Of a stretch of 64,000 bases of DNA, positions 11,279-23,990 are shown piece by piece. Both the position numbers and the translations under genes were made by a program. Below the pieces are notes generated by a model, which ran no database searches, had not been told where the DNA came from, and was given only the letters and a program-made list of their open reading frames with translations. Each line of letters begins with the position of its first letter. The stretch's first letter is position 1. The stretch comes from Falciphora oryzae (taxonomy: Eukaryota; Ascomycota; Sordariomycetes; Magnaporthales; Magnaporthaceae): contig JNVV01000010.1 in the NCBI GenBank assembly GCA_000733355.1, forward strand, positions 290,324 through 354,323. The letters are read 5' to 3'.

Positions 11279-12381
11279 AGGGTGTTCGCAGCCAGTTGCA
11301 TGCCCTGTCATGCCCAGCCGAGCCTGTTTCCAGATTTGGATTTAAGCTACTCTGCCCCTGGCCGCGTATGTTTATGTGTATCATCAGGATGGGAAACTCC
11401 AAGGCGGGGATGGGCATCTCCCAGTCAAGACGCACGTGAGCCCGAACAAGGTCGGCCACATTGTGGAAACACGCACGATCTCGCTTCCACATCCGGGCAT
11501 ATCTGGCGTTGGCTCACTGCCGGCCCTCGCTCTCGTCGCCCGCCTTGTATTTTCGTGGGGTTCGCGCGGGCATCTTTAGCGTTTCAACGGGCCCCTCTCC
11601 TGAGGAGTCGCGGGATCGTCGGACCAGGACTGCGAACGAGGCCCACCATCTTTATTTTTTAATTTTTTATTTATTTATTTTTTTTCCCCCTAGTGCTTCG
11701 TGCTGCAGTCCGTGAGGGCTACAGCATATTGTTTCCCTTGCATGTTGGTGTCGGCTCTCCACGGGCAGGGTGGGAGTAGCCGATGAACAGTCCAAGCCCC
11801 CTGGGGCGGGTATTGGCGGCATGCTCGTTGACCCGACCACCACCATGCCCCTCCACTTGGTGCATTTCTTGACCCCTGGGAAGAGCCTCATGATTGTTTT
11901 GGACTTGGTGGCGGAGCTTTGTTTGTATTCACGACGGAGAAAAAAAGGGACTGGACTGTCAAACAGTGACACGAGGAATTTGGTGTTATTCTCCCCGCAA
12001 TGGGAATATCGGGCAGGCGCCAGACATGATCGACAACGAGAGATATCCGTGACGCCTAGGAGCGGCGGCGCCACCTCAGCTGGCCCGGCCTGGACGCGAA
12101 ATCGCGGGATGTTGCCAGGCACAGCGGAACAATCTCCCGGGTCCTATTACCATGGGAAACTGACATAAGTGGCCGCGGGAGCCGACCCAGCTGGGATGGA
12201 CGGGCACTGACGAGGATAGCATCACACATCCTTAGCGCCCTCCAAGTTAAGGAGAACCCGGCCGGTGAAGATCCAATCTCACGAACGGACATATGGTGCC
12301 ATTGCAGCCGTGGATACTATTTTGGTCAGGAACGTTCTGCTCCCGTCGATGACGTTCCAGGGTCGAGGGGCGTCGAGGTGG

Positions 12382-12410
12382 GATGGCAGATGGCAGATGG
12401 CAGATGGCAG
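12382..12410. repeat. Short tandem repeat (GATGGCA)n
   Basis: Four near-perfect copies of a 7-nt unit GATGGCA lie side by side; this is a small isolated minisatellite. Confidence 0.7.
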
Positions 12411-13766
12411 TCAGCGCACGCAAATTGAAGCGAGTTCTCAAGTGTGTGGTGTGGTGGGAAGGAGCCATTCCATCTCGGGAAGTTTTCATCGACTCGTGGG
12501 GTTCTTGCAAGCGTGGGTGGTGTGACGACCTTGGGGGGGGAAAGGGCCCCCAACATGACAGGGCCTACCAAATCGGCTGTTTTTTGCAGGGTCCAAGACG
12601 AGACAAGGCGGGGGGCGCTCGTTTGTTCGCTCCCGGCAAACAAATGCCATCTGGCCGTTCCTGCTCAGATCGCTGGGGCTTCCCTCGCAGCCACACCTCG
12701 AATCAGTGGGCGCGCGCCGAGTGGTGGCACAAGCGAGCCGGCTCCCACAGTGCACGGCACAGGCAGGCGTCCGAATCCGAGGTGCAGATGCGCGTGCTAC
12801 TGTGCATCCGTGGAGGATTCCCAATTGCCTGATTGCTCGCGACTGGCTGCCCTCCCATCCGGTGGAATCATCCGTAGTCTGTTCTCCAGGTACCTACAGT
12901 AAAAAGGTCGGGACAGGCACTTGGGGGTGCCAGCGGGAATGGGGCAGATCAGATAGTGCGGCGGGCCCTCGACGTGCACGGCTCGACAGGTTGCATCTGA
13001 AAGAAGGAAAGAAAAAGTTTGTGAGAAAAAAAGGCAGGTCGTTCATCTGAGGTCGTCAATAGGCTTCGTCCGCATGTCACCAACCTGCAACACGTCCCCA
13101 CTGAACAACGCATTCCTGATACGCGACACTGGAGCTCCTTTTTGCGCATTTCCATCGGCGCCGAACCGGTGGCCTGGGAGCGAGGGACCAAGTCGACGCT
13201 TCCCTGGGCCGGCGGGGTAATAGCAATCAGCAGTCGGGCGGCCCATAACCCTAAGTACAAATTTGGCTGCCGGGTTTGGACGGGGTCCTGGCCTGAGCCC
13301 GTTATGCTTCTTGGCATCAAGTCTAGACTGACAACTGTCAAGATCTGGCACAGCATATGGCTTGCACCGAAGTGGAAAAAATAATCAAAAAAGAATTTAC
13401 CCGGGCATGTACTGTACTGTACACATCTACATACCCTATCGAAGCAGGCGCTGGCACAAACATGGACAATCGGGTGGTTAAACTGCCCGATCTTGGTGTT
13501 TTTGTTTCAAGATCAGGGTGCCGTCGTAGGTGGTCCTGTTTATTTACCCCAGTCAATCTTGACCAGAGCGCCCACGCACAGAACATCAGGCTGTTCTGCC
13601 CCTGGAAGCAACCCGCCATATCCTCCTGCCCCATTCTCACAGCAACGGACCGCTGACAATACGAAATACAAACTTTGGTGAGGCCTCGACGCAGCGACGC
13701 TGAAGGTTCGGCCGAGACCGATGGCACATTCGCGCTGAACTGTGTGCGCGAGTCTGTGAGTACACA

Positions 13767-13769
13767 GTG

Positions 13770-13807
<38 letters not shown>
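13767..13807. repeat. GT microsatellite
   Basis: About 20 GT units with one C interruption near the left end. Confidence 0.95.
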
Positions 13808-13808
<1 letters not shown>

Positions 13809-15299
13809 CACCTGGTGGGTAGCTTACTTGGCAGGCTCAGCAAGTAGGAATCGCGGGTGGGCAGCCGAGCAGGACCGGACCTGGAACTGCTCAAAGCCTC
13901 CGCAGTCCTTTTTCTCTTCGCTTTCAATTTATGCATACTGTTGATCGGCCAGGGACGTTTGCAGCAACCGCCGGCCGAATAGGGTTAAAAGAATGGTGGG
14001 CGCACATCGGGATCGCTCCAGGCATTCGGCGCCGCGCGGATTCAGATTCTTCCATTTCTTTGCCGTTTCCATCCAGTCGTCTTTGCGGGGTGGGGAGCAG
14101 CTGGGCTCCGCTCCAAGAGGGCAAAGAAGGGGCCATTCTTGACACAGCCTTGGCGTAATTGAGAGAGCGTTGATGCGACGCGACGGTGGAGAAGTGATGC
14201 GAGACACCGCCTGGTCCCTCCTCATCCCACCGCCCGGGTCCCTTGGGGTCTGTGCGAGCCTGCCCGCGAAGCTTGTCCAGAGGTTAAGCTGCCTGTAATG
14301 TTATGTATGGACCGCCGCATGGTATAGGGGCAGGGGGCAGGGACGATAATAGCAGCCAACGTGGTGCTGTCCAACAGCCTCTTTCTTTCTAGAGCCTCTG
14401 CCGCAATGGATGCTGACAGGCGATCACTGTTTTGTCGATCGCGCGGTATCGAGCACGTACAGTACAGTACGTGTTGGGACAAGATGGAGAGAGCGTGCGA
14501 CCAGGAATTATCAGCCGGGTAATTCGGTTTCTAGAAGCCGAGCACGGTCGTACCAACTTGGCAGCGAGGGAGGTACCTGGGGAGGCACAATGACAAAGAA
14601 TACAGTGCAGTGAATGCTGGGCTCGTGCAGGCCTGCGGTTGCGGTTGAGCAGATAGAGATCAAAGAAGAAAGAAGGAAACCAGTCTAGTCCGGTAACAGG
14701 CCTCGCTCCTTTGCTTGCTCGTCCGCGAACGTCAAGTCTCGGCCTGTCAACCAACCGGACATGGGGGGCGGCGGAATGGAGGCAGGGTGCCCGACATGAG
14801 GAGTTCGGCCGTCAAGTTGCCAAATGATGTACCAATCTGGAAAGTGCGCACCACTTTACATACGCATACCACGCAGATCTGCTCCGCGCACATCCCTACC
14901 AGCAGGCCAGGCGCTGCAGCCACGCAGCATACAGGGGCCGCGACTGGAAAGCTGACGGGGCAGCATCTACCTCTAAACCATGCCTGCCTACCTCTTTCCA
15001 AGGCGCCATTTGGCAGGTTCATCGTTGTTGATTGCGAACAACACCTAATGTTCTTGATGGATGTCAGTACCTCTAGTCCGCAATCTAGAACCTCAGAGGC
15101 GGCAATCTTGGCTCCTCCAGGAACCGTGACGGGAGCCAATCGACCGTGGACGCTAGGTACAGCTAGCGAGAGCCTTCAGCAGGTAGACGGATTGCTTGGC
15201 TGCCTGCCAACCTGGTACCTCTAGAGGACCCACCCGCACGCGAGGTTGAGTGGGGCCCGTCAAGCCAAATCGACCCCTGTCGCTGGACTGTCGCTCCTT

Positions 15300-16017
15300 C
15301 TCGCACGCCTGGTCGGAGGGCCCATTGTTTGTGCCCTCATTTTCTTCTCTCTTTCTCTCGCCTCTCTCCGTTCCCTCTTTTCTACATAAAACTAAGCAGC
15401 AGCGTCCTATTTTTGGCATCACCCATCATCTGCAGCGCACAACACAGCATCTCCGCCTGCGACGTACGGCTGCCAGTATCGCAAGCCGTTTCTGGCCTTG
15501 TACTGCGCGCCGGTCCACACTGCCGCTTTGGGCCATTGTCAATTAGCTGCTGGCCCTTGCCGTCGCGGCAGCTTCCGTACAAAAACTAAAGCTCCTCCCC
15601 CTCGACTCCATCGCCGCCTGCGCCAGCTGTTTGTCGATCCTCACGATCGCAACTCTGTCGACCGCACACCCTCCCTTCTTCCCCGGACGACTTGCACGTT
15701 CCCTAAATTAGCCAGTCTCCCCACTGTCCTTCATCCGACTTCAAAAGAGCTAGCTCTTGTCCAGCTCGCCGGCGCAGGGCCCTGACTTGGATATCTCCTT
15801 CCTCTTCTCTTCTGTATACACCTGGCTGGCCCCCTACCTCATTTCTTCATCTGCGCCCCGGTCAGCGCATCTCTGGAGTTGATCCCCAGCATCAGTCACA
15901 CGGTCGACGCCGTACACACGAAGGCCCCCTCGGCCACGCGCCCTCCACGCACGGAGTCCTATCGCAGCATTCGCCGCTGTTTTCCCCCAGTCCTAGCCTC
16001 GCCAAAGGCACATCAAA
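15300..16017 (+). promoter_or_regulatory. Pyrimidine-rich leader/promoter of the MADS-box gene
   Basis: About 700 bp upstream of the RLM1-like ATG are rich in CT blocks, typical of strong fungal promoters and long 5' leaders. A TATA-like CTACATAAAAC sits at about 15382-15392. The start context CACATCAAAATGGG matches the fungal consensus with A at -3. The transcription start itself cannot be placed. Confidence 0.45.
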
Positions 16018-18275
16018 ATGGGTCGCAGAAAGATCGAGATCAAGGCGATCAAGGATGACAGGAATCGCTCTGTGTAGGCGCATCCTCTTCCTCACATAGT
16101 TACCTGGGCTGACGGTTCTCTCTTTGACAGCACCTTTCTCAAGCGCAAGGGTGGTCTATTCAAGAAGGCGCACGAGCTTTCCGTTCTCTGCTCGGTAGAC
16201 GTTGCCGTTTTCATTTTCGGCACCAACAAGAAGCTTTACGAGTACTCGTCGGGTGATATGCGAGAGCTCATCACGAGATACACCTACGTGAGTCCCCAAG
16301 ATTCCGCGGCAAGCGGTTCGTCGCCTCAGACGCTGGAAGCTAACCCGAAACCCCACGGCAGCATGGCGGCGCAACCGAGCACAAGGGTCCTTCGGACTTC
16401 AACGGAGGCGCCGACGACGACGAGGACGAGGAGGGCGACGGCACGCCCCCGCGCCAGGATTCCATGGATGCGCACATGCTTCCGCCTCACTTCCAGGGCC
16501 AGCAGCCATTCCCTCCGCATATCAGGCACCACACTCCCTCAGCATCGCCGCCGATCCCCAACGGTGTGCAGTTCACTCCTCACGCCCACGCAGCACAACG
16601 CCAACACACGCCCCAGCCCCAGATGGGATCCAGGCCGCCGTCTAGGGGCGACATGCGGCGCATGATGGGCAAGCCCGTCGGGCCGTCGCCTCCGCCAGGA
16701 CAGCAGGTGAACGGCTTCGCGTTCGTCCCCCAGCCCGCAATCTACGCTCCCCAGAATCCAACGACCATGGCGCCGCACGTACCGCCTCAGATGGCCCCTG
16801 GACCGCAGTACCCTCCGTACCCCCAGCAGCCGCCGCACCATGCGCACCAGCACCAGATGCACTATCTCGAGGACCAGAGGCGCGCGTCCATGCCGCCCAG
16901 CTTCCCTCACCACGCCCCGCAGCCTGCTCATGCTCCTCCTCCCGTCCATAGGCACTCGGTTTCTCCGCCGCAAGGGCATCCCCCGCCGCTGCCGCAGATG
17001 CCACCCCAGCATGTCCCTTACACGTCGCCTCCTCCCCCTCAGCATCTCGTGCACAGCTCGCCTCAGCAAATGGTCAACAGCTCGCCCCAGCAGCAACCGC
17101 AACAGCAACCGCAACAGCAACCGCAGCAACAGCCACAGCCGCCGCATCCGCACACCAGCAGCCCGCCACAACCTCCCGTTATCCACGAGCCTCCGCCGCC
17201 TCCGCCGCAGCCGCAGCAACAACAGCAAACAGAGCAGGCACGATCGCTGCCTCCGCCCCCGGCGCCCGTCGAGATCAAGTCGGAACTCGCCCCACAGGAA
17301 CGCATCATCCCGCAAACGTCACTGCTGGACACGGGCGTGAAGAAGCTGCCTCGACAGAAGCAGCACAGCATCTTTACGCCCATCGACGAGAACCGGTCCA
17401 TCCTGAGCCAGCACCTGGCAGCGTTCCACTCGGAGCCGGCAAAGACAGACAAGAGCCCACCATCTGTTGGCCGGTCTTCGTCTCTGGACGGAGCTGCAAG
17501 CCATGCTGCGCCGGCCAAGACCAACGGTACTACCTCGTCGCCACCGCCGCCTAAGCGCGCCGAGACTTCGCAGACCTTCCCCAGGGCTGGCCGCGCATCG
17601 ATATCATCGCTGCCCGAGGCGGGCTTCACGCCTCCATCGCGATCCAACAGCCTGCGGGCTGGTGGCCCGCGGCCACGGCTCAAGGTGCAGATCCCGGACG
17701 AGCAATCGGACGATGGGACGAGCGCGACCGCCGAGTCAGCCTCGTCGCCGCGGGGAGGGCAATCGACAGACGCGACGTCGCAATCGACACGCCATAATGA
17801 CTCGCACTCCAACTCGAGCATGGTCCTGCCGCCTCCATCGCCCTCTGCGTCGGCTCTGCTTTCCGCGGGGGCGACCGGCCCGCCGAACCCGTTCGCGCGC
17901 GGGCCGCCGCCGCAGCAGCGCGGCGGCACAGGCATGAACATTGACACGCCCGTGTCGGCCCTGCCGTCGCGTTTCCTCAACACCGAGTTCCTGCCTAGCC
18001 CTTCGAGCTTCTACCCCGAGTGGAACTTTCGAGGCGGCGACAACAACAACACGCTGCCCAGTCCGCTGAACTTTGCCACTCCCGTTGTCGGCAGCGGTCC
18101 CAGCTTTTTGAGGGACGACAACCACAACAGCAACACAAACCTCGCGGCAGTGGCAATCAACAACAACAACAAGAGGAAGAGCCCCGACCACCTGGCCGCC
18201 CACCACGAATCAAGCACGGGTGCCATGGATGCCACTGCCGCCAACGAGCCCAAGAGAGTCAAGGTGGACTCGTAA
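16018..18275 (+). CDS. rlm1: RLM1/MEF2-type MADS-box transcription factor
   Basis: Nuclear transcription factor, the end-point of the cell-wall-integrity MAP kinase pathway in the RLM1 family. Exons 16018-16073, 16131-16287 and 16362-18275 give 708 aa. The MADS box fills residues 1-60: [49 protein letters not shown]. The MEF2-like extension [21 protein letters not shown] follows, then an acidic stretch ([10 protein letters not shown]). The rest is disordered and very Pro/Gln-rich, with [12 protein letters not shown] repeats near 17090-17140 and HPPP runs, as expected of an activation region. A basic NKRKSP motif and KRVKVDS lie at the C-terminus. Both introns interrupt the MADS/MEF2 region and keep frame; acceptors follow GCTGAC and GCTAAC branch sites. 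Likely regulation by Slt2-type MAP kinase through S/TP sites is inferred from the family. Confidence 0.93.
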
Positions 18276-20319
18276 AAGATTTTGCAGACCGATTCCATCG
18301 CTACGAAAACATGTCTTCACTTCGCCATGTATCATATTTACCATTTTTTTTTCCCCTTTGTCCTCTTTTTGCTTCCCCTTTTCTTTTTATGCATTCTTCT
18401 ATTCTCACTCGGCTGGATATTGCGAGGCAACGCAATCGGGCGGCGGCATTACTTTGATTTCTTTTTTTGTTTCGTTTCTGTCTGGAGCTGGCCGATTTCC
18501 TATCACACTCACGGTTCTCATCTATCTTTTTATTCTCAAAATTTTCGGGGGTTTCGTCTGCTCTTAGTTTCTGTCTTTTTCATCATTTCTTTTTGTTCGC
18601 TACATTCTTGGGGACTAGAAGGCCTATCCCCCTGCTGTTGGGGAACAGTCTTGACAGGCTGTCACACATACTCTCACTCACACACAGACACACTGATGTC
18701 TTGGCATGGCGTTGATAATTCTGGAAAGGGCGCTTGGGACAATGTTTCGATGGGTCATATACGGAATGGGTCTTACGTATTGGTTTCCAAAGCGTACATG
18801 ACGGAACGGAATAAAGACGCTCGATGGTACATAATGGATCCCTGTGGTTTAGTTGCCTTTCTGGGAACGGTTGGCTCTTTGGCTCTCCTCTTTCCTGTTG
18901 ACGCTTGGGCACGATGTGACGATAACTGACTGATGCGAGAGTTTGCGATAATTACTGTGTAGGTAGACAGGACTGGCGCACAGCCTTTGGTTTGATCTTC
19001 ACTCATGTCGGCTCGACCGGCTCTCCACAATTTCAAAACGGGCAAGACTGTGGGAAGCATGCCCACTTTCCCACTCGAATGCTGCGCAGACGGCTCGGCT
19101 CCCTGGCCCACCTGCCAAGGATGTCTGTCATGCTCTGATGGGCACAAGCAGGAACAGGGAAGTAGGTATCCATTGCATGGCACAAAAAAGCCGACGTTGA
19201 GGCGGCCAACATTTTGGGCGGGCGGCTATGTCAAACTGGCGGGCATGGGTTTCTGATAGACGCCGCCCGGCGCACGTCCGTCGCGCCGTCGTGCTGTCAT
19301 GCAAGGCTACGATGGATATATGAGAGAGCTCGGGCCACGCCACAAGCAAGGTTCTAGGCCCCAAGCCACGGGGGCGGGCAGGCCTAGGCATGATTCCGAA
19401 CGCGGCGGCGGCGGGCTCGGGTCAATGCCATGTGTGGAGGGGAGGGACCACAGGGAAGCAAGCCACCATAACAAAAAAAAAAAAAAAAAAAAAAAAAGAA
19501 AGCCAAGTGTGATGTGTGAGGCTCGCCACGCATATCCATTCTGCAACAAGGTCGAATTGGTCACCGAGGGGTTGGAGGAGGAGGAGCCGGAGCTGCAGTC
19601 GGGAAAGGCTGCATCATGCACGTGCAGTTGATGCCAAGGGAGCGATGCCGGACCTCCCCCTAAATTTAGAAACAAGAATAGCCCGCGGCCGCTATAACCA
19701 ACGCCCCGCTGCAGCAGACCGACAAGTCTATCATCAATCACACGGGCGCGTTCAATCCCCGCCATCCATCACAATCACATCACATCACATCGCAAAAAAA
19801 AAAAAAAAAAACCCGCGTTCGTAGGGACAGCGACAAGCCACTTCTCTCGGAAGCTCGCTTGCGCAAGCATTGTCTGCCTGCCGTCTCCTGAAAACTCGAG
19901 AATCGGGGCGGGGCAGAGTCAACGTGGAATAGCCGCCCGGCGTCCCACATTACTTGACACTCTTATCATCAAACCCCACGCCGCTCCCCTACATACTGAG
20001 CGAAAATAACGGCCATCCCCAATGTACCGACTGGGGCCCCCATGTTAGAAACAGCCCAATCAGGGCCAATTCAATAGAAAAAACCATCCCTGCACAAAAA
20101 GATACATCTGCACCGGTCGGAAAGTTCAACAATGCATTGAGGGGGGCTTCCGGAAGCAACACCCCTCAACTCAAAGGGCCCCGCACCAAAGGCAATCGCG
20201 TCACGGCCGACCGGCACTTTGGGCCTCAACGCACTGCAATCCGGCTACCAATTTGGCTATTTTTTTGATGGCGATCCCCTCAATTTTTGCAGGAGAACAC
20301 GGGCTAATCATCAACGTCT
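18276..20319. other. Gene-free region downstream of the MADS-box gene
   Basis: The first 350 bp are strongly T-rich and probably contain the 3' UTR. No convincing frame exists further on. Poly-A runs of 25 nt (19473-19497) and 18 nt (19794-19811) stand out. Confidence 0.55.
19473..19497. repeat. A25 homopolymer
   Basis: Uninterrupted run of 25 A on the plus strand, in non-coding sequence. Confidence 0.95.
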
Positions 20320-21217
20320 TTGATGGCAGGTAAACAGCTTACTGAACCCGACCGAATCCGTGTTCGCGCGCTCTATTTTGATGCACGACACTCCCAGCAA
20401 GAGATCGTCAGAATCACCGGCTTTGGCCGCCACCAAATCCGCCAAGCGATCTCCTGCCAGTCGCCTGCCCCCCCGGCCCGGCCGCCCTCCCCTCCTAAAC
20501 GCCGCCCAGACGCAGGAACTCGTTGATTTTGTGTCCGCAAGCAAAAAGAACCGCAGAATGACCTTCCTTCAACTCTCTCTCGCGCTTTTTTGGCGCTATT
20601 TTCGGTGACTTTGCCATCCGCTCTACCCTCTACCGCCACGGCTATAAAAGATACGTAGCGCTTCGCAAGTCGCCTATCAGCGAAAACAACCGCCGAGCCC
20701 GCTTTGCCTTCGCTTTCGAGCACCCCGGCTGGACCGCCGACGATTGGGCCCGGGTCCTTTGGTTCGACGAAACGTGGGTGACGAGAGGGTGCCACCGCAA
20801 GCAGCGCGTGACCCGGAGGGCCGACGAGGCCCTTGATCCGACCTGTATCGCTACTAAGCACCAACGGAAAAGAGGTTGGATGTTTTGGGGTTGTTTTTTC
20901 CGGCTTGATAGGTAAGGGGATCGGGTTTTATTGGGAAAAAGAATGGGGCACGATCAACAACGGGTTCTATCGTTAGCGGATCATCCCTTTGGTGGACGGA
21001 ACCTGCAACCTGGTAGAACGTAATGGGAATACCTTACTTTTTATGCGGGGTAACGCACCGGGCCACGCCGCCAGAGACTCTCAAAGACCTAATCGAACGA
21101 GGGATCCGGGTTATCAAATGGCCTGCTTTTAGCCCCGACCTCGACCCTATCGAAAACGCTTGGAACTGGATGAAAGATTGGCTCGTAAAAAACTACGGTG
21201 AAGATGACAACCCTTTG
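20320..21217 (+). pseudogene. Dead Tc1/mariner (DD34E-type) transposase
   Basis: A transposase of the Tc1 type in pieces. The N-terminal helix-turn-helix reads KQLTEPDRIRVRALYFDARH and RHQIRQAI. A linker with PPRPGRPP follows, then YRHGYKRYVALRKSPI, the first catalytic Asp in LWFDETW (20766-20768), a WMFWGCF strand, and SPDLDPIENAW with the third acidic residue at 21152-21154. The reading frame shifts four times by the same amount, at about 20450, 20585 (in a T6 run), 20895 (in a T6 run) and 21070. An in-frame TAG lies at 20974-20976. The second catalytic Asp (expected in MRDNAPGH) is GGT, Gly, at 21049-21051. The frame after 21217 no longer matches a transposase C-terminus. No terminal inverted repeats or TA target duplication could be fixed. 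Confidence 0.85.
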
Positions 21218-21943
21218 GGGAGGCGACCAAACAGCGGCGTCCGGGGCAATCTCGAATACCACCGTGTCGCGTGGGTTCTAAAAACCGGACAACGGCGCGT
21301 GTCCGGTTGCGTGATAATCATGGTACCTGCCGTAGCCCTGTGACGACGGCCGGGCGGTGACGCATTTTGAATTCCGTTCGGTTGACAAACCCAACCTGTC
21401 GTTCGGACTCGGCCATGCCTTCCGGACAGCCATTCTCCCAGCAGGAATGACATGTGTGCAAGTAAACTTTTCAACACCCGAAACGCCCCTCGAGACACTG
21501 CCATGGAAGGATGACCCCGTCTCGGCAAGTCAAGCCCCGCCGCTGTTTGCCGTTTGCCACCCAGAGTCTCGTTCGGGAAGCCTGGTCTCGACTCCGCTTC
21601 GTGCGCCACCTGTGGTGTCCCCGCGTGCTATCGGAGGACATGAATCTGCATATGATCATGTGCCTCTGATACCGCGGGATGAGCCTTGGACAGATAAACT
21701 CGCAGGCCAGGATAACACGGTGCGAGGAGGAGAAACAAGTTTTACTTCTTTTGTATTTGGCCGGTGTTCCCCTGCGCGTTTGATTTTCTTGCAGAGGGAA
21801 TCCAACTTCGACGGGTATATGTGAAGTCTTGTACGTATAGGTACTGAGGTAGGGAGTGCCTCGTAGGCAGTCGTAGGTGCTGAGCATGGAAAAGTGCCAC
21901 ATTGGAAGCAACACCAAGTAATATTATGCATCAACCATGTGCT
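21218..21943. other. Region between the dead transposase and D-lactate dehydrogenase
   Basis: Contains whatever remains of the transposon right end and the 3' flank of the minus-strand dehydrogenase. No gene is supported. A short near-palindrome of GTCCGG/CCGGAC lies at about 21283-21306. Confidence 0.5.
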
Positions 21944-23990
21944 TTACCACTCGCCAATCTCGCCTGCCTTGGGTCTCTGCATCCGGACGATCTTGTCGCA
22001 GTTGAGTAGGCAGAGCGGGTCAAATGCCAGCTTCATCTTGCGCATCAGGTCGACGGCGGAATCACCAAGCTCGTGGGGAAGGTAGTCCCTCTTGACCAGT
22101 CCGACACCGTGCTCTCCCTGTTTGTGTTGGTGGAAACGTTGGTTAGAGAAGCATCCATCAGAGTGTATGAATGGAAGAACTTGAGAAATCAAGGGTCTTA
22201 CAGTGACTGTGCCCTCCATCTCAATCGCTCTCTTCACCATCCTGTGCTCAAAGTCAACGGCAGCTTGCCTTTGCTGGTCGTTGTACACGAGGATAGCTGT
22301 GATTTTTTTTTGGTTGATTAGCCCCGCTGTCATAACATCGACCATGTACCGACTATCAGAGAAAGAAAGACTGACTGTGAAAGTTGCCGTCGCCCACGTG
22401 GCCAACGATAGTGCCAAACAGGCCGCTCTCCTTCATGTCGCGCTTGGTCTCCTCGATGATGTCGGGCAGGCGCGAGATGGGCACGGCCACGTCGCTAGTC
22501 CAGATGTGGTCGCCGTCCTTCTTGACGGCCGCCGTGCTCCAGAGGGCCTCCTTGCGGGCGCTCCACAGCTCCGCCTGCTCGTCGGTGTTCTTTGCAAAGT
22601 CGAAGCTCGTCGAGCCGGCGCCCTTGGCGATGGTCTGGACCAGGGCCACCTGCTCCTTGACGGCGGCCGGGGTGCCGGCGAACTTGAAGAAGAGCGTGGG
22701 CGCCTCCTTCCAGTGGCGGGTGGTCATGCCGGCCTGGTTGATGCAGTGCATCTGGGCGTCGTCGAGGATCTCGACGGCGGCGACCTGGATGCCGGCGCCC
22801 ACGACGGCGGCCACGCAGTCGGCGGCGCGGCGGATGCTGGGGAAGGTGGTGACGGCGACCGAGGTCGAGGCGGGCTTGACGGCCAGGCGCAGCGTGGCCT
22901 CGGTCACCAGGCCCAGGGTGCCCTCGGAGCCGATGAAGAGGCGGGTGAGGTCGTAGCCGGCCGAGCTCTTGCGGGGCCGCTGGCGCGTCTTGATGATGGT
23001 GCCGTCGGCCAGCACGACCGTCAGCGAGAGCACCCAGTCCTTCATGGTGCCGTAGCGGTAGGCGTTGGTGCCGCTGCAGCCGGTGCCGATCATGCCGCCG
23101 ATCATGGCGCCCGGGCCCGGGTCGGGTGGGAAGAAGAGCCCGTGCTCGGCCAGGGCGTCGTTGAGGGCCTCCCAGCCCAGGCCCGGCTGGACGATGGCGT
23201 CGAGGTCGCGGTCGTTGATGGACAGCACGCGGCCCATGCGGCCAAAGTCGACGACGACGCCGCCGCGGGTCGGCGCGAAGTGGCCCTCGAGCGAGGTGCC
23301 GCCGCTGTAGCCCGTGACGGGGATGCGGCGCGAGTGCAGGACCTTCATGATGCGCGAGACCTCGTCCGTGGTGTGGGGCCAGACGACGCAGAAGGGCCGC
23401 TCGTCGGGCTCGCGCGGGTGCGACGACCACGACGAGCCCGAGTGGCTGTCCAGGACCGAGTCCGAGGTGCTGATGTTTTCCTTGCCCACGATGGCCACGA
23501 GGTCTGCCCAGGCAGCCTGCAGCTCGTCCTGGCTGATCTGCTTGAGCCGCGGCGCCCCGCTGAGTGGCACCGTTGAGGCCGGGTCGGGGTCGTGCGGCAG
23601 CTTGGTGCCCATGTAGTAGGCGACCGAGGCGGCGAAGAGGATGACTGGGCGGGGGGGTTAGCCTGGATTTCCAGCCGGCCGGGACAGCAGCAGTGACTGA
23701 CCAAACGAGGTGGCGGCGTTGCGGGCGGGGGCGCTCGTCTGGCGCTCGCGCTCCATGCGCTCCCTGTCGGCCTTCTCCTTGGCCAGGCGCTGTGTGATGC
23801 CCTGCATCATCTGGCCCTTGAAGGTGGGCTTGCCGTTGTCGGTCGACGAGAGGCGGGCACCTGCGGGGGCGTGCGCTGCGATGCTGCCGGAGCTGGAGCT
23901 ACTGCCCCCGCGGCCCAGTGCGATTGAGCAGCGACGGGCGCTCACGCTCCCGACCAGGGCCTTGTGCCCTTTTGCGCCGAGCTGCGCCAT
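21944..23990 (-). CDS. Mitochondrial D-lactate dehydrogenase (cytochrome c)
   Basis: FAD enzyme that oxidises D-lactate to pyruvate and passes electrons to cytochrome c, in the mitochondrial inner membrane space (family knowledge, DLD1-type). Minus-strand exons 23990-23702, 23644-22376, 22296-22202 and 22117-21944 give 608 aa. The N-terminus is Arg/Ser/Ala-rich without early acids (SARRCSIALGRGG), like a targeting signal, and the segment VILFAASVAYYMG after the first splice looks like a membrane anchor. The FAD-binding domain has VTGYSGGTSLEGHF, GGMIGTGCSGTNAYRYG and SSAGYDLTRLFIGSEGTLGL. The FAD-oxidase C-terminal domain has GHVGDGNFHTILV, GTVTGEHGVGLVKR and the LNCDKIV end. All splices fit phase; acceptors have GCTAAC or GCTAAT branches. 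Other D-2-hydroxyacid:FAD oxidoreductases are the alternative. Confidence 0.92.

Larger units (their letters stand above)
11279..15299. other. Gene-free region, right part of 8-16 kb desert
   Basis: No supportable coding sequence on either strand. It contains an AT-rich patch near 11650-11690, a tandem GGCAGAT repeat near 12380-12410 and a GT microsatellite at 13767-13807. Distal regulatory sequence for the MADS-box gene could lie here, but no site can be named. Confidence 0.5.

Noticed and set aside
18282..18929. 215-aa plus-strand frame after the MADS-box gene
   Set aside because: Phe/Ser/Leu-rich because the DNA is a T-rich 3' UTR; not membrane-protein-like on inspection.
20160..21370. 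Possible terminal inverted repeats of the dead transposon (GCGTCAC near 20198 and its complement near 21356)
   Set aside because: Similarity is limited to a few bases with mismatches; too weak to define element ends.
22495..23430. 311-aa minus-strand frame inside D-lactate dehydrogenase
   Set aside because: Shifted frame of the same exon, extremely Arg/His/Gly-rich; a shadow of the true frame.
22203..23576. 457-aa plus-strand frame opposite D-lactate dehydrogenase
   Set aside because: It is antisense to well-supported exons; such long mirror frames arise from GC-rich codon bias and the product is repetitive (Gly/Asp/Arg/Ala) with no motif.
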